A stretch of 64,000 nt of DNA from Paraburkholderia ferrariae NBRC 106233 (GCF_000685035.1 NZ_BAYB01000006.1:1-64000), one strand, 5' to 3'. Shown: positions 17,844 through 29,356, counted from the stretch's first letter. The notes: generated by a model from the sequence alone, not told the origin. Numbers and translations are program-made.

Positions 17844-18878
17844 ATGAATACTCCCGTTCCGACTCCCTCTTCCTCGGCGGCGGCCCGGCCGCTGCCGCGC
17901 ATCGCCCTGCTGGCCACCGGCGGCACCATCGCGGGCGCCGCGCCCGACGCGGCCAACACCGCCGGCTACCAGGCCGGCGTGATCGGCGTCGCGCAGTTGC
18001 TGGCGGCCGTGCCGGGCCTTGGCGCCATCGCCGATATCCAGGCCGAACAGGCCGCGAGCATCGACAGCAAGGACATGGCGCTTGCGCTGTGGACCACGCT
18101 CGCGCAGCGCGTGAACACGCTGCTCGCGCAGGACGATATCGACGGCGTGGTGATCACGCACGGCACCGACACGCTCGAAGAAACCGCCTACCTGCTGCAC
18201 CTCGCGGTGAAGAGCGCCAAGCCCGTGGTCATGACGGCGGCGATGCGGCCGGCTTCGGCGCTTTCGGCCGACGGCCCGCTCAATCTGCTCAACGCGGTCA
18301 CGGTGGCGGCCAGCCCCGCGGCGGCCGGGCAGGGTGTGCTCGTCGCGTTCAACAACCGCATTCATTGCGCGCGCGACGTCGTCAAGGTGAGTACCTACGC
18401 CGTGGACGCGTTCCAGTCGCCCGAAATCGGCGCGCTGGGGTGGGTGCAGGATGGGCGAGTGGAGTTTCAGCGGCGCGCGTTGCGTCCGCATACGGTTGCC
18501 ACGCCGTTCGCAGCCGTCGAGCGGTGGCCGCAGGTGGAAATCGTCGCGAGCTATGCGGGCGTTTCGCGCGTGGCCGTCGATGCGCTCGTGGCGGCGGGCG
18601 TGCGCGGGATCGTGGTGGCGGGCACCGGCAACGGCTCGATACACGCTACGCTCCAGCAGGCGCTCGCGGAGGCCGCGGCGCAGGGCGTGGCCATCGTGCG
18701 CGCGTCGCGCGTGGGGTCGGGCCACGTGATGCACAACGGCGCGGCCAGCGACGACGCGCTCGGCTTCGTCTCGGCGGGCACGCTCAATCCGTACAAGGCG
18801 CGCGTGCTGCTCGCGCTGGCGCTCGCACAAGGCACGGCGGAGCGCGTGGCCTTGCAAGGCGTGTTCGATCGCTATTGA
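17844..18878 (+). CDS. L-asparaginase, type II-like
   Basis: A 344-residue asparaginase/glutaminase-fold enzyme. The first catalytic Thr is in LLATGGTIAG, the second triad in VVITHGTDTLEETAYLL, with VVMTAAMRPASALSADGPLNL and a catalytic Lys segment downstream. It hydrolyses asparagine to aspartate and ammonia. No clear cleavable signal peptide: the N-terminus MNTPVPTPSSSAAARPLP is Pro/Ala-rich, so it may be cytoplasmic. The start at 17844 is chosen over an upstream in-frame ATG at 17808 inside the hairpin. Confidence 0.9.
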   Translation: MNTPVPTPSSSAAARPLPRIALLATGGTIAGAAPDAANTAGYQAGVIGVAQLLAAVPGLGAIADIQAEQAASIDSKDMALALWTTLAQRVNTLLAQDDIDGVVITHGTDTLEETAYLLHLAVKSAKPVVMTAAMRPASALSADGPLNLLNAVTVAASPAAAGQGVLVAFNNRIHCARDVVKVSTYAVDAFQSPEIGALGWVQDGRVEFQRRALRPHTVATPFAAVERWPQVEIVASYAGVSRVAVDALVAAGVRGIVVAGTGNGSIHATLQQALAEAAAQGVAIVRASRVGSGHVMHNGAASDDALGFVSAGTLNPYKARVLLALALAQGTAERVALQGVFDRY

Positions 18879-19320
18879 GGGAGTAGCAGAGCGGGCGGCC
18901 ATGCCGGGCGTCCCGCGGAAAGTGTGGCGCGTGCGCTTCGATCGAAGCGTGGCCATTTGCGATGCCTGCAAGCGGCTTGCGAATAAGGATGGCTGTATGC
19001 AGCGGCAAAGGGCAATCCGACAAGCGGACACCCGATGACGACGTCTGACCGACCAAGGCTTCCCCGCCGTCACCGGGCGCCGCTGCGGACCCCACTGGCC
19101 GCCCTCAGCCCAGAGCGGCCCCGATTTGCCCCGCGACGTTGCCGCCGCCGCGGAGCGCCCCACCATTGGCCGTCGCGCGTGGCGCGCCAGCCTGAATCTG
19201 TGCGTACCGTGACAGGCTGCCTTGCGGCGATGTCACGATGTCCAGCCTGCCCGGGCGGCACGGGGCCGCCCGGTATACGACATGACTTCCTGCGTGCTGC
19301 TTACGCGCCAATCACGCGTT
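18879..19320. other. 442-base gap without a convincing gene
   Basis: Lies between asparaginase and glxR, which converge here. A leftward frame from 19311 to 19105 ends in a Gly/Ala-rich segment (RATANGGALRGGGNVAGQIG) that looks somewhat protein-like but has no recognised family. No clear terminator found for either flanking gene. Confidence 0.4.
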
Positions 19321-20229
19321 TCAGGCCGCCTTCTCCTTCGCCTGCTCGCCTTCGGCGATCTCGAAGTTCGCCATGATTTCCAGCGCGCGGATCAGGGCCG
19401 AGTGGTCCCATGCCTTGCCGCCGTTCGCTGCGCACACGCTGAAGAGCTGCTGCGCGCTCGCCGTATGGGGCAGCGCGATGCCAAGCTTGCGCGCGCCGTC
19501 GAGGGCGAGGTTCAGATCCTTCTGGTGCAGCTCGATACGGAAGCCCGGGTTGAACGTGCGCTTCGTCATGCGCTCGCCGTGCACTTCGAGAATGCGCGAC
19601 GATGCGAAACCGCCCATCAGCGCCTTGCGCACGCGCTCCGGGTCCGCACCCGAGCGGGCCGCGAACAGCAGGGCTTCGGCCACGGCTTCGATGTTCAGTG
19701 CGACGATGATCTGGTTCGCGACTTTGGTGGTCTGACCGGCACCGTTGTCGCCGACGAGCGAGATGTTCTTGCCCATCAGGTCGAAGAGCGGCTTCGCGAT
19801 GTCGAACGACTTCTGCGGGCCGCCGACCATGATCGAGAGCGTCGCTTCGCGTGCGCCCACTTCGCCGCCCGAGACCGGCGCGTCGAGGTAGTCGCAGCCG
19901 AGCGCGTTGATCTTCTTCGCGAATTCCTGCGTTTCCAGCGGCGAGATCGAGCTCATGTCGATCACGAGCTTGCCGGCCGTGAGGCCCCTGGCTACGCCGT
20001 CGTCGGCGAACAGCACGTTCTGAACGTCAGGCGTGTCCGGCACCATCAGGATGACGATGTCGGCGGCTTGCGCCACGGCCGTCGAATCGGCGACCACGTT
20101 CGTCTGCGTGCGCAGGTCGTCCGGCACCGGATACTTGCCGTTCACGGTGAGCGTGTGGCCGCCCTTCAGAAGGTTGCGCGCCATGTGGGCGCCCATGATG
20201 CCGAGGCCGATAAAACCAATCTTTGCCAT
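19321..20229 (-). CDS. glxR: Tartronate semialdehyde reductase
   Basis: A 302-residue beta-hydroxyacid dehydrogenase. N-terminal NAD(P) motif GFIGLGIMGAHMARNL, substrate segment DAPVSGGEVGA, catalytic Lys in GQTTKVANQI, and KDLNLALDGARKLG. It reduces tartronate semialdehyde (2-hydroxy-3-oxopropionate) to glycerate, the last step of the glycerate pathway. Last gene of the gcl-hyi-glxR group, 51 bases after hyi. Confidence 0.93.
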   Translation of the reverse strand: MAKIGFIGLGIMGAHMARNLLKGGHTLTVNGKYPVPDDLRTQTNVVADSTAVAQAADIVILMVPDTPDVQNVLFADDGVARGLTAGKLVIDMSSISPLETQEFAKKINALGCDYLDAPVSGGEVGAREATLSIMVGGPQKSFDIAKPLFDLMGKNISLVGDNGAGQTTKVANQIIVALNIEAVAEALLFAARSGADPERVRKALMGGFASSRILEVHGERMTKRTFNPGFRIELHQKDLNLALDGARKLGIALPHTASAQQLFSVCAANGGKAWDHSALIRALEIMANFEIAEGEQAKEKAA

Positions 20230-20280
20230 CTTGCGTTTCTCCGTTAAGTCTTTTCAGTGCGTTGCCGTGTCGGGGTGCGC

Positions 20281-21078
20281 TCAGGCGAGCGCGGCGGCGC
20301 GCTGCTGCGCGTTGCGCAGCCAGCCGAGACCTTCCACGGTCGTCGTGCGCGGCTTGTACTCGCAGCCGATGTAGCCGTCGTAGCCGAGCGTGTCGAGCAG
20401 GTCGAACAGGAACGGGTAGTGGATCTCGCCCGTGCCCGGCTCGTTGCGGCCCGGGTTGTCGGCAAGCTGGATGTGCGCGATCTTCGCGAAGTGCTTCCTG
20501 ATCGTCGCCGCGAGTTCGCCTTCCATGCGCTGCATGTGATAGATGTCGTACTGCAGGAACACGTTGTCCGAGCCGGTCTGCGCGATCACGTCGAGCGCTT
20601 CGGCCGAACGGTTCAGCGCGAAGCCCGGGATGTCGTACGAATTGCACGGCTCGACGAGGAGGCGAATGCCTTCGCTCTTGAGCGCGGCGGCGGCGAACGT
20701 GAGGTTATCGACGATCGTCGCAAGCGCCGTGTCGCGCGAAATGCCCGCGGTCGGAATGCCGACGAGGCAGTTCAGTTGCGGCACCTTCAGCGCCTTCGCG
20801 TATTCGATCGCGCGGCCCACGCCTTCCTGGAACTCGCCTTTGCGCTCGGGCAGGCAGGCAATGCCGCGCTCGCCCGCTTCCCAGTTGCCGGCGGGCAGGT
20901 TGTGCAGCACGAGCTTGAGCTTGTTCGCTTCGAGGCGTTCTGCCAGTTCGGCGGCCCGGTACGGATAGGGGAAGAGGAATTCCACGGCGTCGAAGCCCGC
21001 GCCCGCGGCCGCGGCGAAGCGGTCGAGGAAGGGGACTTCGTTGAACAGCATGGTGAGGTTGGCTGCAAATTTCGGCAT
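20281..21078 (-). CDS. hyi: Hydroxypyruvate isomerase
   Basis: A 265-residue TIM-barrel enzyme of the AP-endonuclease-2/xylose-isomerase-like fold. Typical blocks are KFAANLTMLFNEVPFLDRF, VEFLFPYPYRA, LLVEPCNSYDIPGF, LQYDIYHMQRMEGE and HIQLADNPGRNEPGTGE. It interconverts hydroxypyruvate and tartronate semialdehyde. Middle gene of the cluster, about 150 bases downstream of gcl. Confidence 0.94.
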   Translation of the reverse strand: MPKFAANLTMLFNEVPFLDRFAAAAGAGFDAVEFLFPYPYRAAELAERLEANKLKLVLHNLPAGNWEAGERGIACLPERKGEFQEGVGRAIEYAKALKVPQLNCLVGIPTAGISRDTALATIVDNLTFAAAALKSEGIRLLVEPCNSYDIPGFALNRSAEALDVIAQTGSDNVFLQYDIYHMQRMEGELAATIRKHFAKIAHIQLADNPGRNEPGTGEIHYPFLFDLLDTLGYDGYIGCEYKPRTTTVEGLGWLRNAQQRAAALA

Positions 21079-21228
21079 GATGCTGGGTCTCGCTGGTCGG
21101 TCGGTAAAAGAAACTACGGGAAGCGGCGGGACGCCCGGGCGGCGGCGCGCCGATGCTGCGCGCGCTGCCGCCGCGTGCGAGGCATGGCCGGGCGCGGGGG
21201 CCCGGCTGCCTGTACCCGGTTACTACGA

Positions 21229-23013
<1,785 letters not shown>

Positions 23014-23230
23014 GAATGTCTCCTGAATGTCGCGAATTGCACAAGTAACCAGGTGGTTGAGGCGACTTTAGGGGGCAACGAAAGGTTTGATAAGATGAGT
23101 CCGGGTCGCTTATTTCGAAACCAAAAGTATCGAATGCCGCTCGGGCGGCCCCGCGGCGGCATTTCGCGCCGCGCCGAGCCCGGCCTTGGGCCCGCTTTGA
23201 ACTCTCTTCGCGGCATTCCGGAGACACGCC
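23014..23230. promoter_or_regulatory. Divergent control region gcl / LysR
   Basis: 217 bases between gcl (leftward) and the LysR gene (rightward). The layout is the usual one for a LysR regulator controlling its divergent operon. CCAGGTGGTTG near 23050 is a partial dyad. I could not assign -35/-10 boxes with confidence. Confidence 0.5.
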
Positions 23231-24145
23231 ATGGACCGCTTCAAGCAGATCGAAACCTTCGTGCGCGTGGCCGAGGCAGGGAGCCTCGCGGCCGCCGCGC
23301 TGGAGGAGGGCGTTTCGCCCGTGATCCTCGGGCGGCGCATCGACGCGCTGGAAAAGCGCCTCGGCGTGAAGCTCATGTACCGCTCCACGCGGCGCCTCGT
23401 GGTGAGCGAGGAGGGTGGCGCGTTTCTGGAGCGCTGCCGGGGGCTGCTGGCCGAGTGGGAGCAGGCCGAGAACGAGCTTTCCGCCGGGCGGCGCGTGGTG
23501 AACGGCCACCTGATCGTCTCCGCGCCGGCCGCGTTCGGCCGCAAGCACGTCGCGCCGCTCGCGCCCGTATTTCTCGCCGACAAGCCCGAACTGCAGGTTT
23601 CCTTCAATCTCACCGACCGCGTGGTCGATCTCGTGCGCGAGGGCTACGACCTGTCGATCCGCATCGGCGGCGCCGTCGATCCGAACTTCGTCGCGGTGAA
23701 ACTCGCGTCGAACCGGCGCGTAGTGTGCGGCACGCCCGAGTATTTCCGCAAGCACGGCAAGCCGAAGACGCTCGAAGACCTGCCGGGTCACAACTGCCTC
23801 GCGTTCAACCTGCAGGGCGGCCAGAACCGCGGCTGGTATTTCCGGCGCAACGGCAAGCTCGTGACGGTGCGCGTGGGCGGCACGCTCGACTGCAACGACG
23901 GCGAACTGCTGCACCGCTGGGTAACCGAGAGCCTCGGCCTCGGCTGGCGCTCCACCTGGGAGATCGACGCGCAGCTTGCGCGCGGGGAGCTCGAGACCGT
24001 GCTCGACGAGTACGCGCTGCCCGACTACGACATCCTCGCCGTCTATCCGCAGCAGCGTTACGTGCCGGCCAGGGTGCGCTATTTCATCGACTACCTGAAG
24101 GACATCTACGCGCAGCCGGGCTACTGGAGCGGCGAGGCGCCCTGA
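23231..24145 (+). CDS. LysR-family regulator, probable controller of gcl operon
   Basis: A 304-residue LysR protein. HTH at residues 15-36 (EAGSLAAAALEEGVSPVILGRR) and effector-binding domain containing LTDRVVDLVREGYDLSIRIG, typical of the CrgA/DsdC-like branch. RBS-like GGAGA lies 8 bases before the ATG. Regulation of glyoxylate metabolism is inferred from divergence to gcl; the inducer is not deducible. Confidence 0.85.
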   Translation: MDRFKQIETFVRVAEAGSLAAAALEEGVSPVILGRRIDALEKRLGVKLMYRSTRRLVVSEEGGAFLERCRGLLAEWEQAENELSAGRRVVNGHLIVSAPAAFGRKHVAPLAPVFLADKPELQVSFNLTDRVVDLVREGYDLSIRIGGAVDPNFVAVKLASNRRVVCGTPEYFRKHGKPKTLEDLPGHNCLAFNLQGGQNRGWYFRRNGKLVTVRVGGTLDCNDGELLHRWVTESLGLGWRSTWEIDAQLARGELETVLDEYALPDYDILAVYPQQRYVPARVRYFIDYLKDIYAQPGYWSGEAP

Positions 24146-24151
24146 TTCGCG

Positions 24152-24294
24152 CTACCCCATCACGAGCACGCCGTTCATCGTCTCGTGCCCGGACCCGCAG
24201 AAGATATCGCAGAGAAACTCGACGTTGCCCGCATCGCCCGCCGTGGCCGCAGGTGCCCAGAGCGGCCCGGCGCGGCCCGGAACGATCCCAAACC
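24152..24294 (-). pseudogene. C-terminal remnant of a CuA (COX2-like) cupredoxin gene
   Basis: Read leftward, the frame between an upstream stop and TAG at 24152-24154 ends GDAGNVEFLCDIFCGSGHE, then TMNGVLVMG. It contains the CuA signature C-x3-C-x3-H-x2-M of cytochrome oxidase subunit II or a related CuA protein. Only about 40-47 codons remain, with no start codon, no transmembrane part and no oxidase genes nearby. It lies convergent to the LysR gene, 6 bases past its stop. It is either a decayed gene or the breakpoint of a deletion. Confidence 0.72.
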
Positions 24295-24346
24295 GCGCAA
24301 GTCATTGAAAACACGCCCGAATCGGCATCCCGAATCACGATTTGGC

Positions 24347-24375
24347 TTGCGCGCGGTGCTTGGCCGCGCTACAAT
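24347..24375 (+). promoter_or_regulatory. Sigma-70-type promoter of the rpsF operon
   Basis: TTGCGC (24347-24352), 17-base spacer, TACAAT (24370-24375), about 65 bases upstream of rpsF. Confidence 0.65.
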
Positions 24376-24441
24376 CTTCGGCTTCTCACTTGCCGCACCG
24401 GTTCCGACGCCCGGGTGGCTTTAATCCACAAGGAGTGATAC

Positions 24442-24813
24442 ATGCGTCATTACGAAATCGTCTTCATCGTGCATCCGGATCAAAGCGAGCAGGTGCCCGC
24501 GATGATCGAGCGCTACAAGGGCACGATCACGTCGCACGGCGGCCAGATCCACCGCATCGAAGACTGGGGCCGTCGTCAACTGGCCTACATGATCGAGAAA
24601 CTCGCGAAGGCTCACTACGTCTGCATGAACATCGAATGCGACCAGGCGACGCTCGACGAACTGGAACACGCGTTCAAGTTCAACGACGCCGTTCTGCGTC
24701 ACCTCATCGTCAAGATGAAGAAGGCCGAAACCGGCCCGTCGCCGATGATGAAGGAAGTGCAGCGCGAAGAAGCCAAGAAGGCGGCTGCACAGCCGACCGA
24801 AGCGCAGGCTTAA
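24442..24813 (+). CDS. rpsF: 30S ribosomal protein bS6
   Basis: A 123-residue bS6: [37 protein letters not shown] and a basic/acidic C-terminal tail with EEAKKAAAQ. It binds 16S rRNA with bS18 on the platform of the small subunit. AAGGAG precedes the start. First gene of the conserved rpsF-priB-rpsR-rplI operon. Confidence 0.98.
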   Translation: MRHYEIVFIVHPDQSEQVPAMIERYKGTITSHGGQIHRIEDWGRRQLAYMIEKLAKAHYVCMNIECDQATLDELEHAFKFNDAVLRHLIVKMKKAETGPSPMMKEVQREEAKKAAAQPTEAQA

Positions 24814-24849
24814 GACAGTAAGCCATCAGGGTTCAGGCGAACTGGCCAC

Positions 24850-25149
24850 GTGAACAGGCTGCAACTCACGGCGAGCGTCGTCGAGCGAGAACCGGTGCGG
24901 TACACCCCCGCCGGCGTTCCGATCGCAAGCTGCACGTTGCATCACCGCACCGAAGTCGTCGAGGCCGGCATTGCCCGCCTCGTGGAACTGACGATGGATG
25001 CGGTGGCGGCCGGCGAGGCTTGCGGCAAGCTGGAAGGCTGCGAGATGGGCGTCGAAACGCTCTTCACCGGCTTTCTCGCCAAAAAGCACCGCAACGCGCG
25101 AACCCTGGTGTTTCACATCACCGAAATGCAAGGCACAGGAAAGGACTAA
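24850..25149 (+). CDS. priB: Primosomal replication protein N (PriB)
   Basis: A 99-residue OB-fold protein with a GTG start: [58 protein letters not shown]. It binds ssDNA and bridges PriA and DnaT in replication restart. Its position between rpsF and rpsR is the conserved one in beta- and gammaproteobacteria. Confidence 0.95.
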   Translation: MNRLQLTASVVEREPVRYTPAGVPIASCTLHHRTEVVEAGIARLVELTMDAVAAGEACGKLEGCEMGVETLFTGFLAKKHRNARTLVFHITEMQGTGKD

Positions 25150-25151
25150 TC

Positions 25152-25427
25152 ATGCCCCGCCCGACTGGTAAGAAATTCGACAAGCGTCGTCAACAGCAAA
25201 ACCCGCTCTTCAAGCGCAAGAAGTTCTGCCGCTTCACGGCTGCAGGCGTCGAGCAGATCGACTACAAGGACATCGAAACGCTGAAGGACTTCATCGGCGA
25301 AAACGGCAAGATCACGCCGGCTCGTCTGACGGGTACGAAGGCCCACTATCAGCGTCAGCTGGACACGGCTATCAAGCGCGCGCGTTTCCTCGCGCTGATG
25401 CCGTACACCGACCAGCACAAGGCCTAA
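25152..25427 (+). CDS. rpsR: 30S ribosomal protein bS18
   Basis: A 91-residue bS18: basic N-terminus [16 protein letters not shown], then [20 protein letters not shown], and [20 protein letters not shown]. Two bases separate its ATG from the priB stop, which fixes the start even though the frame is open upstream. Confidence 0.98.
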   Translation: MPRPTGKKFDKRRQQQNPLFKRKKFCRFTAAGVEQIDYKDIETLKDFIGENGKITPARLTGTKAHYQRQLDTAIKRARFLALMPYTDQHKA

Positions 25428-25454
25428 CAAGACGACGCGATAAGGAGCAATAGA

Positions 25455-25907
25455 ATGCAGATCATTCTTCTGGAAAAAGTCGTCAACCTGGGCAACCTCG
25501 GCGACATCGTCAAGGTGAAGGACGGTTACGCACGTAACTTCCTGATCCCGAACAAGAAGGCACGCCGTGCGACGAAGGACGCAATCGCCGAATTCGAAGT
25601 TCGCCGCGTCGAACTCGAAAAGGCTGCCGCTGAAAAGCTGGCTGCCGCTCAGGCAGAAGGCGAAAAGCTGAACGGCCTGACCGTTCAGATCGGCCAGAAG
25701 GCCGGCGTGGACGGCCGTCTGTTCGGCTCGGTCACGAACGCCGACATCGCCGAAGCGCTCGGCAAGCAAGGCTTCGCAGTGGAAAAGGCGCAAGTGCGTC
25801 TGCCGGAAGGCCCGCTGAAGATGGTGGGCGACCACCCGGTCCAGGTTTCGCTGCACACCGACGTTCTCGTGGACATCACGGTGTCGGTGCTGGGCGAGCA
25901 CGCCTAA
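25455..25907 (+). CDS. rplI: 50S ribosomal protein bL9
   Basis: A 150-residue bL9 with N-terminal [17 protein letters not shown] and [13 protein letters not shown], a long connecting helix (about 45-75), and C-terminal domain ending ISVSVLGEH-like ([11 protein letters not shown]). Last gene of the ribosomal operon; AAGGAG precedes the start. A strong terminator follows. Confidence 0.98.
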   Translation: MQIILLEKVVNLGNLGDIVKVKDGYARNFLIPNKKARRATKDAIAEFEVRRVELEKAAAEKLAAAQAEGEKLNGLTVQIGQKAGVDGRLFGSVTNADIAEALGKQGFAVEKAQVRLPEGPLKMVGDHPVQVSLHTDVLVDITVSVLGEHA

Positions 25908-25950
25908 GGCATCCGGGCGGTCCGCTGGACCGCTTGAACGCTGCAATCGA

Positions 25951-25984
25951 AAAGGCAGGAGCCTCACGGCTTCTGCCTTTTTTC
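25951..25984 (+). terminator. Terminator of the rpsF-rplI operon
   Basis: Stem AAAGGCAGGAGCC (25951-25963) with GGCTTCTGCCTTT (25968-25980, one G-U pair), loop TCAC, followed by T tract. Confidence 0.9.
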
Positions 25985-26072
25985 TTGCCCGAGCGCTTTA
26001 CGGTCCTCCCCGCACTTCCACGTCATTTCGGCGTGTTCCAGGCAGCCGCCTTTTGCCCGATAATTGCCCTCC

Positions 26073-27458
26073 ATGAACGCTCCGAAAGATCCCCAACTCG
26101 AATCGCTGAAAGTCCCGCCCCACTCGATCGAGGCCGAGCAGTCGGTGCTCGGCGGCTTGCTGCTGGACAACGCCGCCTGGGACCGGATCGCCGATTTCCT
26201 CTCGCAAAGCGACTTCTACCGCTACGATCACCGCATCATCTTCGAGCATATCGGCCGGCTGATCGCGTCGACGCGCCCGGCGGACGTGGTGACCGTGTAC
26301 GAAGCGCTCGGCACCTCGGGCAAGGCTGACGACGTGGGCGGCCTCGCGTATCTGAACGCGCTCGCGCAGAACACGCCGAGCGCGGCCAATATCCGCCGCT
26401 ATGCGGAAATCGTGCGCGATCGCGCGGTGCTGCGGCGCCTCGTTTCGGTGGCGGACGAAATCTCGGCCGATGCGTTCAATCCGCAGGGCAAGGAAGTGCG
26501 CCAGTTGCTCGACGAGGCCGAGGCGAAGGTGTTCTCGATCGCCGAAGACGGCGCGCGCGGCACCCAGGGCTTTCTCGAGATCGGGCCGCTGCTCACCCAG
26601 GTCGTGGAGCGCATCGACACGCTGTATCACACGGCCAATCCGAGCGACGTGACGGGCACGCCCACGGGCTTTGTGGACCTCGACCGCATGACCTCGGGCA
26701 TGCACGGCGGCGAGCTGATCATCGTGGCGGGACGCCCTTCGATGGGTAAGACGGCGTTCTCGATGAACATCGGCGAATACGTGGCCGTGGAATATGGCCT
26801 GCCGGTCGCGGTGTTCTCGATGGAAATGCCGGGCACGCAGCTCATCATGCGTATGCTGGGCTCGGTGGGTCGACTCGACCAGCACCGCATGCGCACGGGA
26901 CGTCTCACGGACGAAGACTGGCCGAAGCTCACGCACGCCGTGCAGAAGATGAGCGAAGCACAGATCTTCATTGACGAAACCGGCGGCCTGAACCCGATGG
27001 AACTGCGCTCGCGTGCGCGACGCCTGTCGCGCCAGTGCGGCAAGCTGGGCCTCATCATCATCGACTACCTGCAGCTGATGAGCGGTTCTTCGTCGGGCGA
27101 GAATCGCGCGACCGAAATTTCCGAAATCTCGCGTTCGCTCAAGAGTCTCGCCAAGGAGCTCGACGTGCCGGTGATCGCGCTTTCGCAGCTCAACCGCGGG
27201 CTGGAGCAGCGGCCGAACAAGCGTCCGATTATGTCGGACCTGCGCGAATCGGGTGCTATTGAACAGGATGCCGACGTGATCCTGTTCATTTACCGCGACG
27301 AAGTTTACAACCCCGATAGCCAGGAAAGGGGCACGGCCGAAATCATCATCGGCAAACAGCGTAACGGCCCGATCGGGCCTGTTCGCCTCACGTTCAACGG
27401 TCAATACACGAAGTTCGATAATTTTGCCGGGGCGCAGACTTTCTACGGCAGCGAATAG
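26073..27458 (+). CDS. dnaB: Replicative DNA helicase DnaB
   Basis: A 461-residue helicase. The N-terminal domain opens SIEAEQSVLGGLLLDN; the RecA-like C-terminal domain has Walker A GRPSMGKT (220-228 region), Walker B LIIIDYLQLM, and the arginine-finger block GPIGPVRLTF. ATG 26073 chosen over an in-frame TTG at 26064. It unwinds DNA 5'-3' at the fork as a hexamer. The gene stands after the bL9 terminator, a common betaproteobacterial arrangement. Confidence 0.97.
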   Translation: MNAPKDPQLESLKVPPHSIEAEQSVLGGLLLDNAAWDRIADFLSQSDFYRYDHRIIFEHIGRLIASTRPADVVTVYEALGTSGKADDVGGLAYLNALAQNTPSAANIRRYAEIVRDRAVLRRLVSVADEISADAFNPQGKEVRQLLDEAEAKVFSIAEDGARGTQGFLEIGPLLTQVVERIDTLYHTANPSDVTGTPTGFVDLDRMTSGMHGGELIIVAGRPSMGKTAFSMNIGEYVAVEYGLPVAVFSMEMPGTQLIMRMLGSVGRLDQHRMRTGRLTDEDWPKLTHAVQKMSEAQIFIDETGGLNPMELRSRARRLSRQCGKLGLIIIDYLQLMSGSSSGENRATEISEISRSLKSLAKELDVPVIALSQLNRGLEQRPNKRPIMSDLRESGAIEQDADVILFIYRDEVYNPDSQERGTAEIIIGKQRNGPIGPVRLTFNGQYTKFDNFAGAQTFYGSE

Positions 27459-27638
27459 CGCGTGCTTGGCGCCTGTCAAGCCGGGCGGGGCGGCATATTG
27501 CGCAATCGTGGCGCAAATGCTGCTTCCATGTCCGCCGACGAGTGCGGGTCATTGCCCATAACGCTACAATATTGCCGTTCTATGACGGATATTTTGCTGT
27601 TTTGTGACGGCAATCCGTGACCCATTTCCAGGATCCCA

Positions 27639-28265
27639 ATGTTCGGTCGATTCATGCCCACCGAGGGCAAATTCTTCGAAATTTTCAACGCGCATGCCAG
27701 GTGCATCGTTTCGGCGAGTGAGGAACTGGAACTTCTGATCGACAATCTGGCCGATGCGGAAGTCCACAAGCAGAATGTCCAGGTGGCCGAAAAGGCCGCC
27801 GACAAGCTGACCCACGAAGCGATCGATCTGCTGCACAAGACCTTCATCACCCCGCTGGACCGCGACGAGATTCACAAGCTGATTTCGACGATGGACGACG
27901 CGCTCGACCTGATGGAGGACGTGGCCACGGCGATTTCGCTTTACGACGTGCAGGCCGTGACGGCCGAGGCGAGCCAGCTCGCCCACATCTGCACCGCGAG
28001 CGCGAAGCGCGTCCAGGCGGCCGTGGCGCTGCTCTCCGACATGAAGCAGGCGCGCGAGATCCTGAAGGCATGCGAGGACATCGACCGCCTGGAGTCGGAC
28101 GCCGACCGGCTGCTGCGCTCGGCCATCTCGAAGCTCTTCCGCGAGGAAGACAACGTCAAGACGCTGATCAAGCTGAAGGCGATCTACGAATTGCTCGAGG
28201 CGATCACCGACAAGTGCGAGGATGTCGCGAACATCATCGAAGGCATCGTGCTGGAAAACGCCTGA
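27639..28265 (+). CDS. DUF47/PhoU-like phosphate transport accessory protein
   Basis: A 208-residue all-alpha protein of the DUF47 (TIGR00153) family: FFEIFNAHARCIVSASEEL, HEAIDLLHKTFITPLDRDEIH, LMDDALD-type core and ADRLLRSAISKLF. It is always found with Pit transporters and is thought to modulate phosphate uptake in a PhoU-like way. Ten bases separate it from pit. The AT-rich upstream stretch (27560-27630) probably carries its promoter. Confidence 0.88.
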   Translation: MFGRFMPTEGKFFEIFNAHARCIVSASEELELLIDNLADAEVHKQNVQVAEKAADKLTHEAIDLLHKTFITPLDRDEIHKLISTMDDALDLMEDVATAISLYDVQAVTAEASQLAHICTASAKRVQAAVALLSDMKQAREILKACEDIDRLESDADRLLRSAISKLFREEDNVKTLIKLKAIYELLEAITDKCEDVANIIEGIVLENA

Positions 28266-28275
28266 GCCCGCCGCG

Positions 28276-29286
28276 ATGCAATCGATACAACTCGCCATCT
28301 GGGTGGTCGCGGCGCTCGTCGCCATCTCGCTGATCTTCGACTTCATGAACGGCTTTCACGACGCGGCGAACTCCATCGCCACCGTCGTGTCCACGGGCGT
28401 GCTCAAGCCGCAGCAGGCGGTGGCGTTCGCGGCCATGTTCAACGTCATCGCCTATTTCGTGTTCCACCTGAAGGTGGCGCAAACGGTGGGCAAGGGCACC
28501 ATCGACCCCGACATCGTCGATCACTACGTCGTGTTCGGTGCGCTGGTGGGCGCCATCGGCTGGAACGTGCTGACCTGGTACTACGGCATTCCGTCGAGCT
28601 CGTCGCACGCGCTGATCGGCGGGCTCGTGGGCGCGGCGCTCGCCAAGTCGGGCTGGCACTCGCTCAACTTCGACGGCCTCATGAAGACCGTCGCGTTCAT
28701 CTTCATCTCGCCGCTGCTCGGCTTCATCCTCGGCTCGTTCTTCATGCTGCTCGTGTCGTGGCTGTATTTCCGCACGCCGCCGAGCAAGGTGGACCGGCGC
28801 TTCCGCCGCCTGCAACTGATTTCCGCGAGCCTTTACAGCCTCGGCCACGGCGGCAACGACGCGCAGAAAACCATCGGCATCATCTGGATGCTGCTGATCG
28901 CCACCGGCTACGCTTCGGCCACGGCCGCGGCGCCGCCCATCTGGGTGATCGGCGGCTGCTATCTGTCGATGGGCATCGGCACGCTGTTCGGCGGCTGGCG
29001 GATCGTGCGGACGATGGGGCAGAAGATCACCAAGCTCAAGCCCGTTGGCGGCTTCTGCGCGGAGACGGGCGGGGCGCTCACGCTCTTCACGGCCTCCTGG
29101 CTCGGTATTCCCGTTTCGACCACGCACACGATCACCGGCGCGATTGTCGGCGTGGGCGCCACGCGCAAGCTCTCGGCGGTGCGCTGGGGCGTGGCCGGCA
29201 ACATCGTCTGGGCGTGGATACTCACGATCCCGGCTTCGGCGGCGCTCGCCGCCGCGGGCTGGTGGGCCGGCCGTCATCTGATGTAA
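28276..29286 (+). CDS. pit: Low-affinity inorganic phosphate transporter Pit
   Basis: A 336-residue inner-membrane protein with about ten segments and the duplicated PHO4 signature: FDFMNGFHDAANSIATVV near residue 21 and SLGHGGNDAQKTIGIIW near residue 193. GIPSSSSHALIGG and GIPVSTTHTITGAIVG are the paired inner motifs. Proton- or metal-phosphate symport. ATG 28276 gives the conserved N-terminus; the frame is open further upstream inside the DUF47 gene. Confidence 0.94.
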   Translation: MQSIQLAIWVVAALVAISLIFDFMNGFHDAANSIATVVSTGVLKPQQAVAFAAMFNVIAYFVFHLKVAQTVGKGTIDPDIVDHYVVFGALVGAIGWNVLTWYYGIPSSSSHALIGGLVGAALAKSGWHSLNFDGLMKTVAFIFISPLLGFILGSFFMLLVSWLYFRTPPSKVDRRFRRLQLISASLYSLGHGGNDAQKTIGIIWMLLIATGYASATAAAPPIWVIGGCYLSMGIGTLFGGWRIVRTMGQKITKLKPVGGFCAETGGALTLFTASWLGIPVSTTHTITGAIVGVGATRKLSAVRWGVAGNIVWAWILTIPASAALAAAGWWAGRHLM

Positions 29287-29356
29287 TGCCCGATGCTGTG
29301 CGGCACTACCCGGCGCCCTCGCAGGCGGGAGGCGCCGGGCAGCCCCTCCGCCGGAT

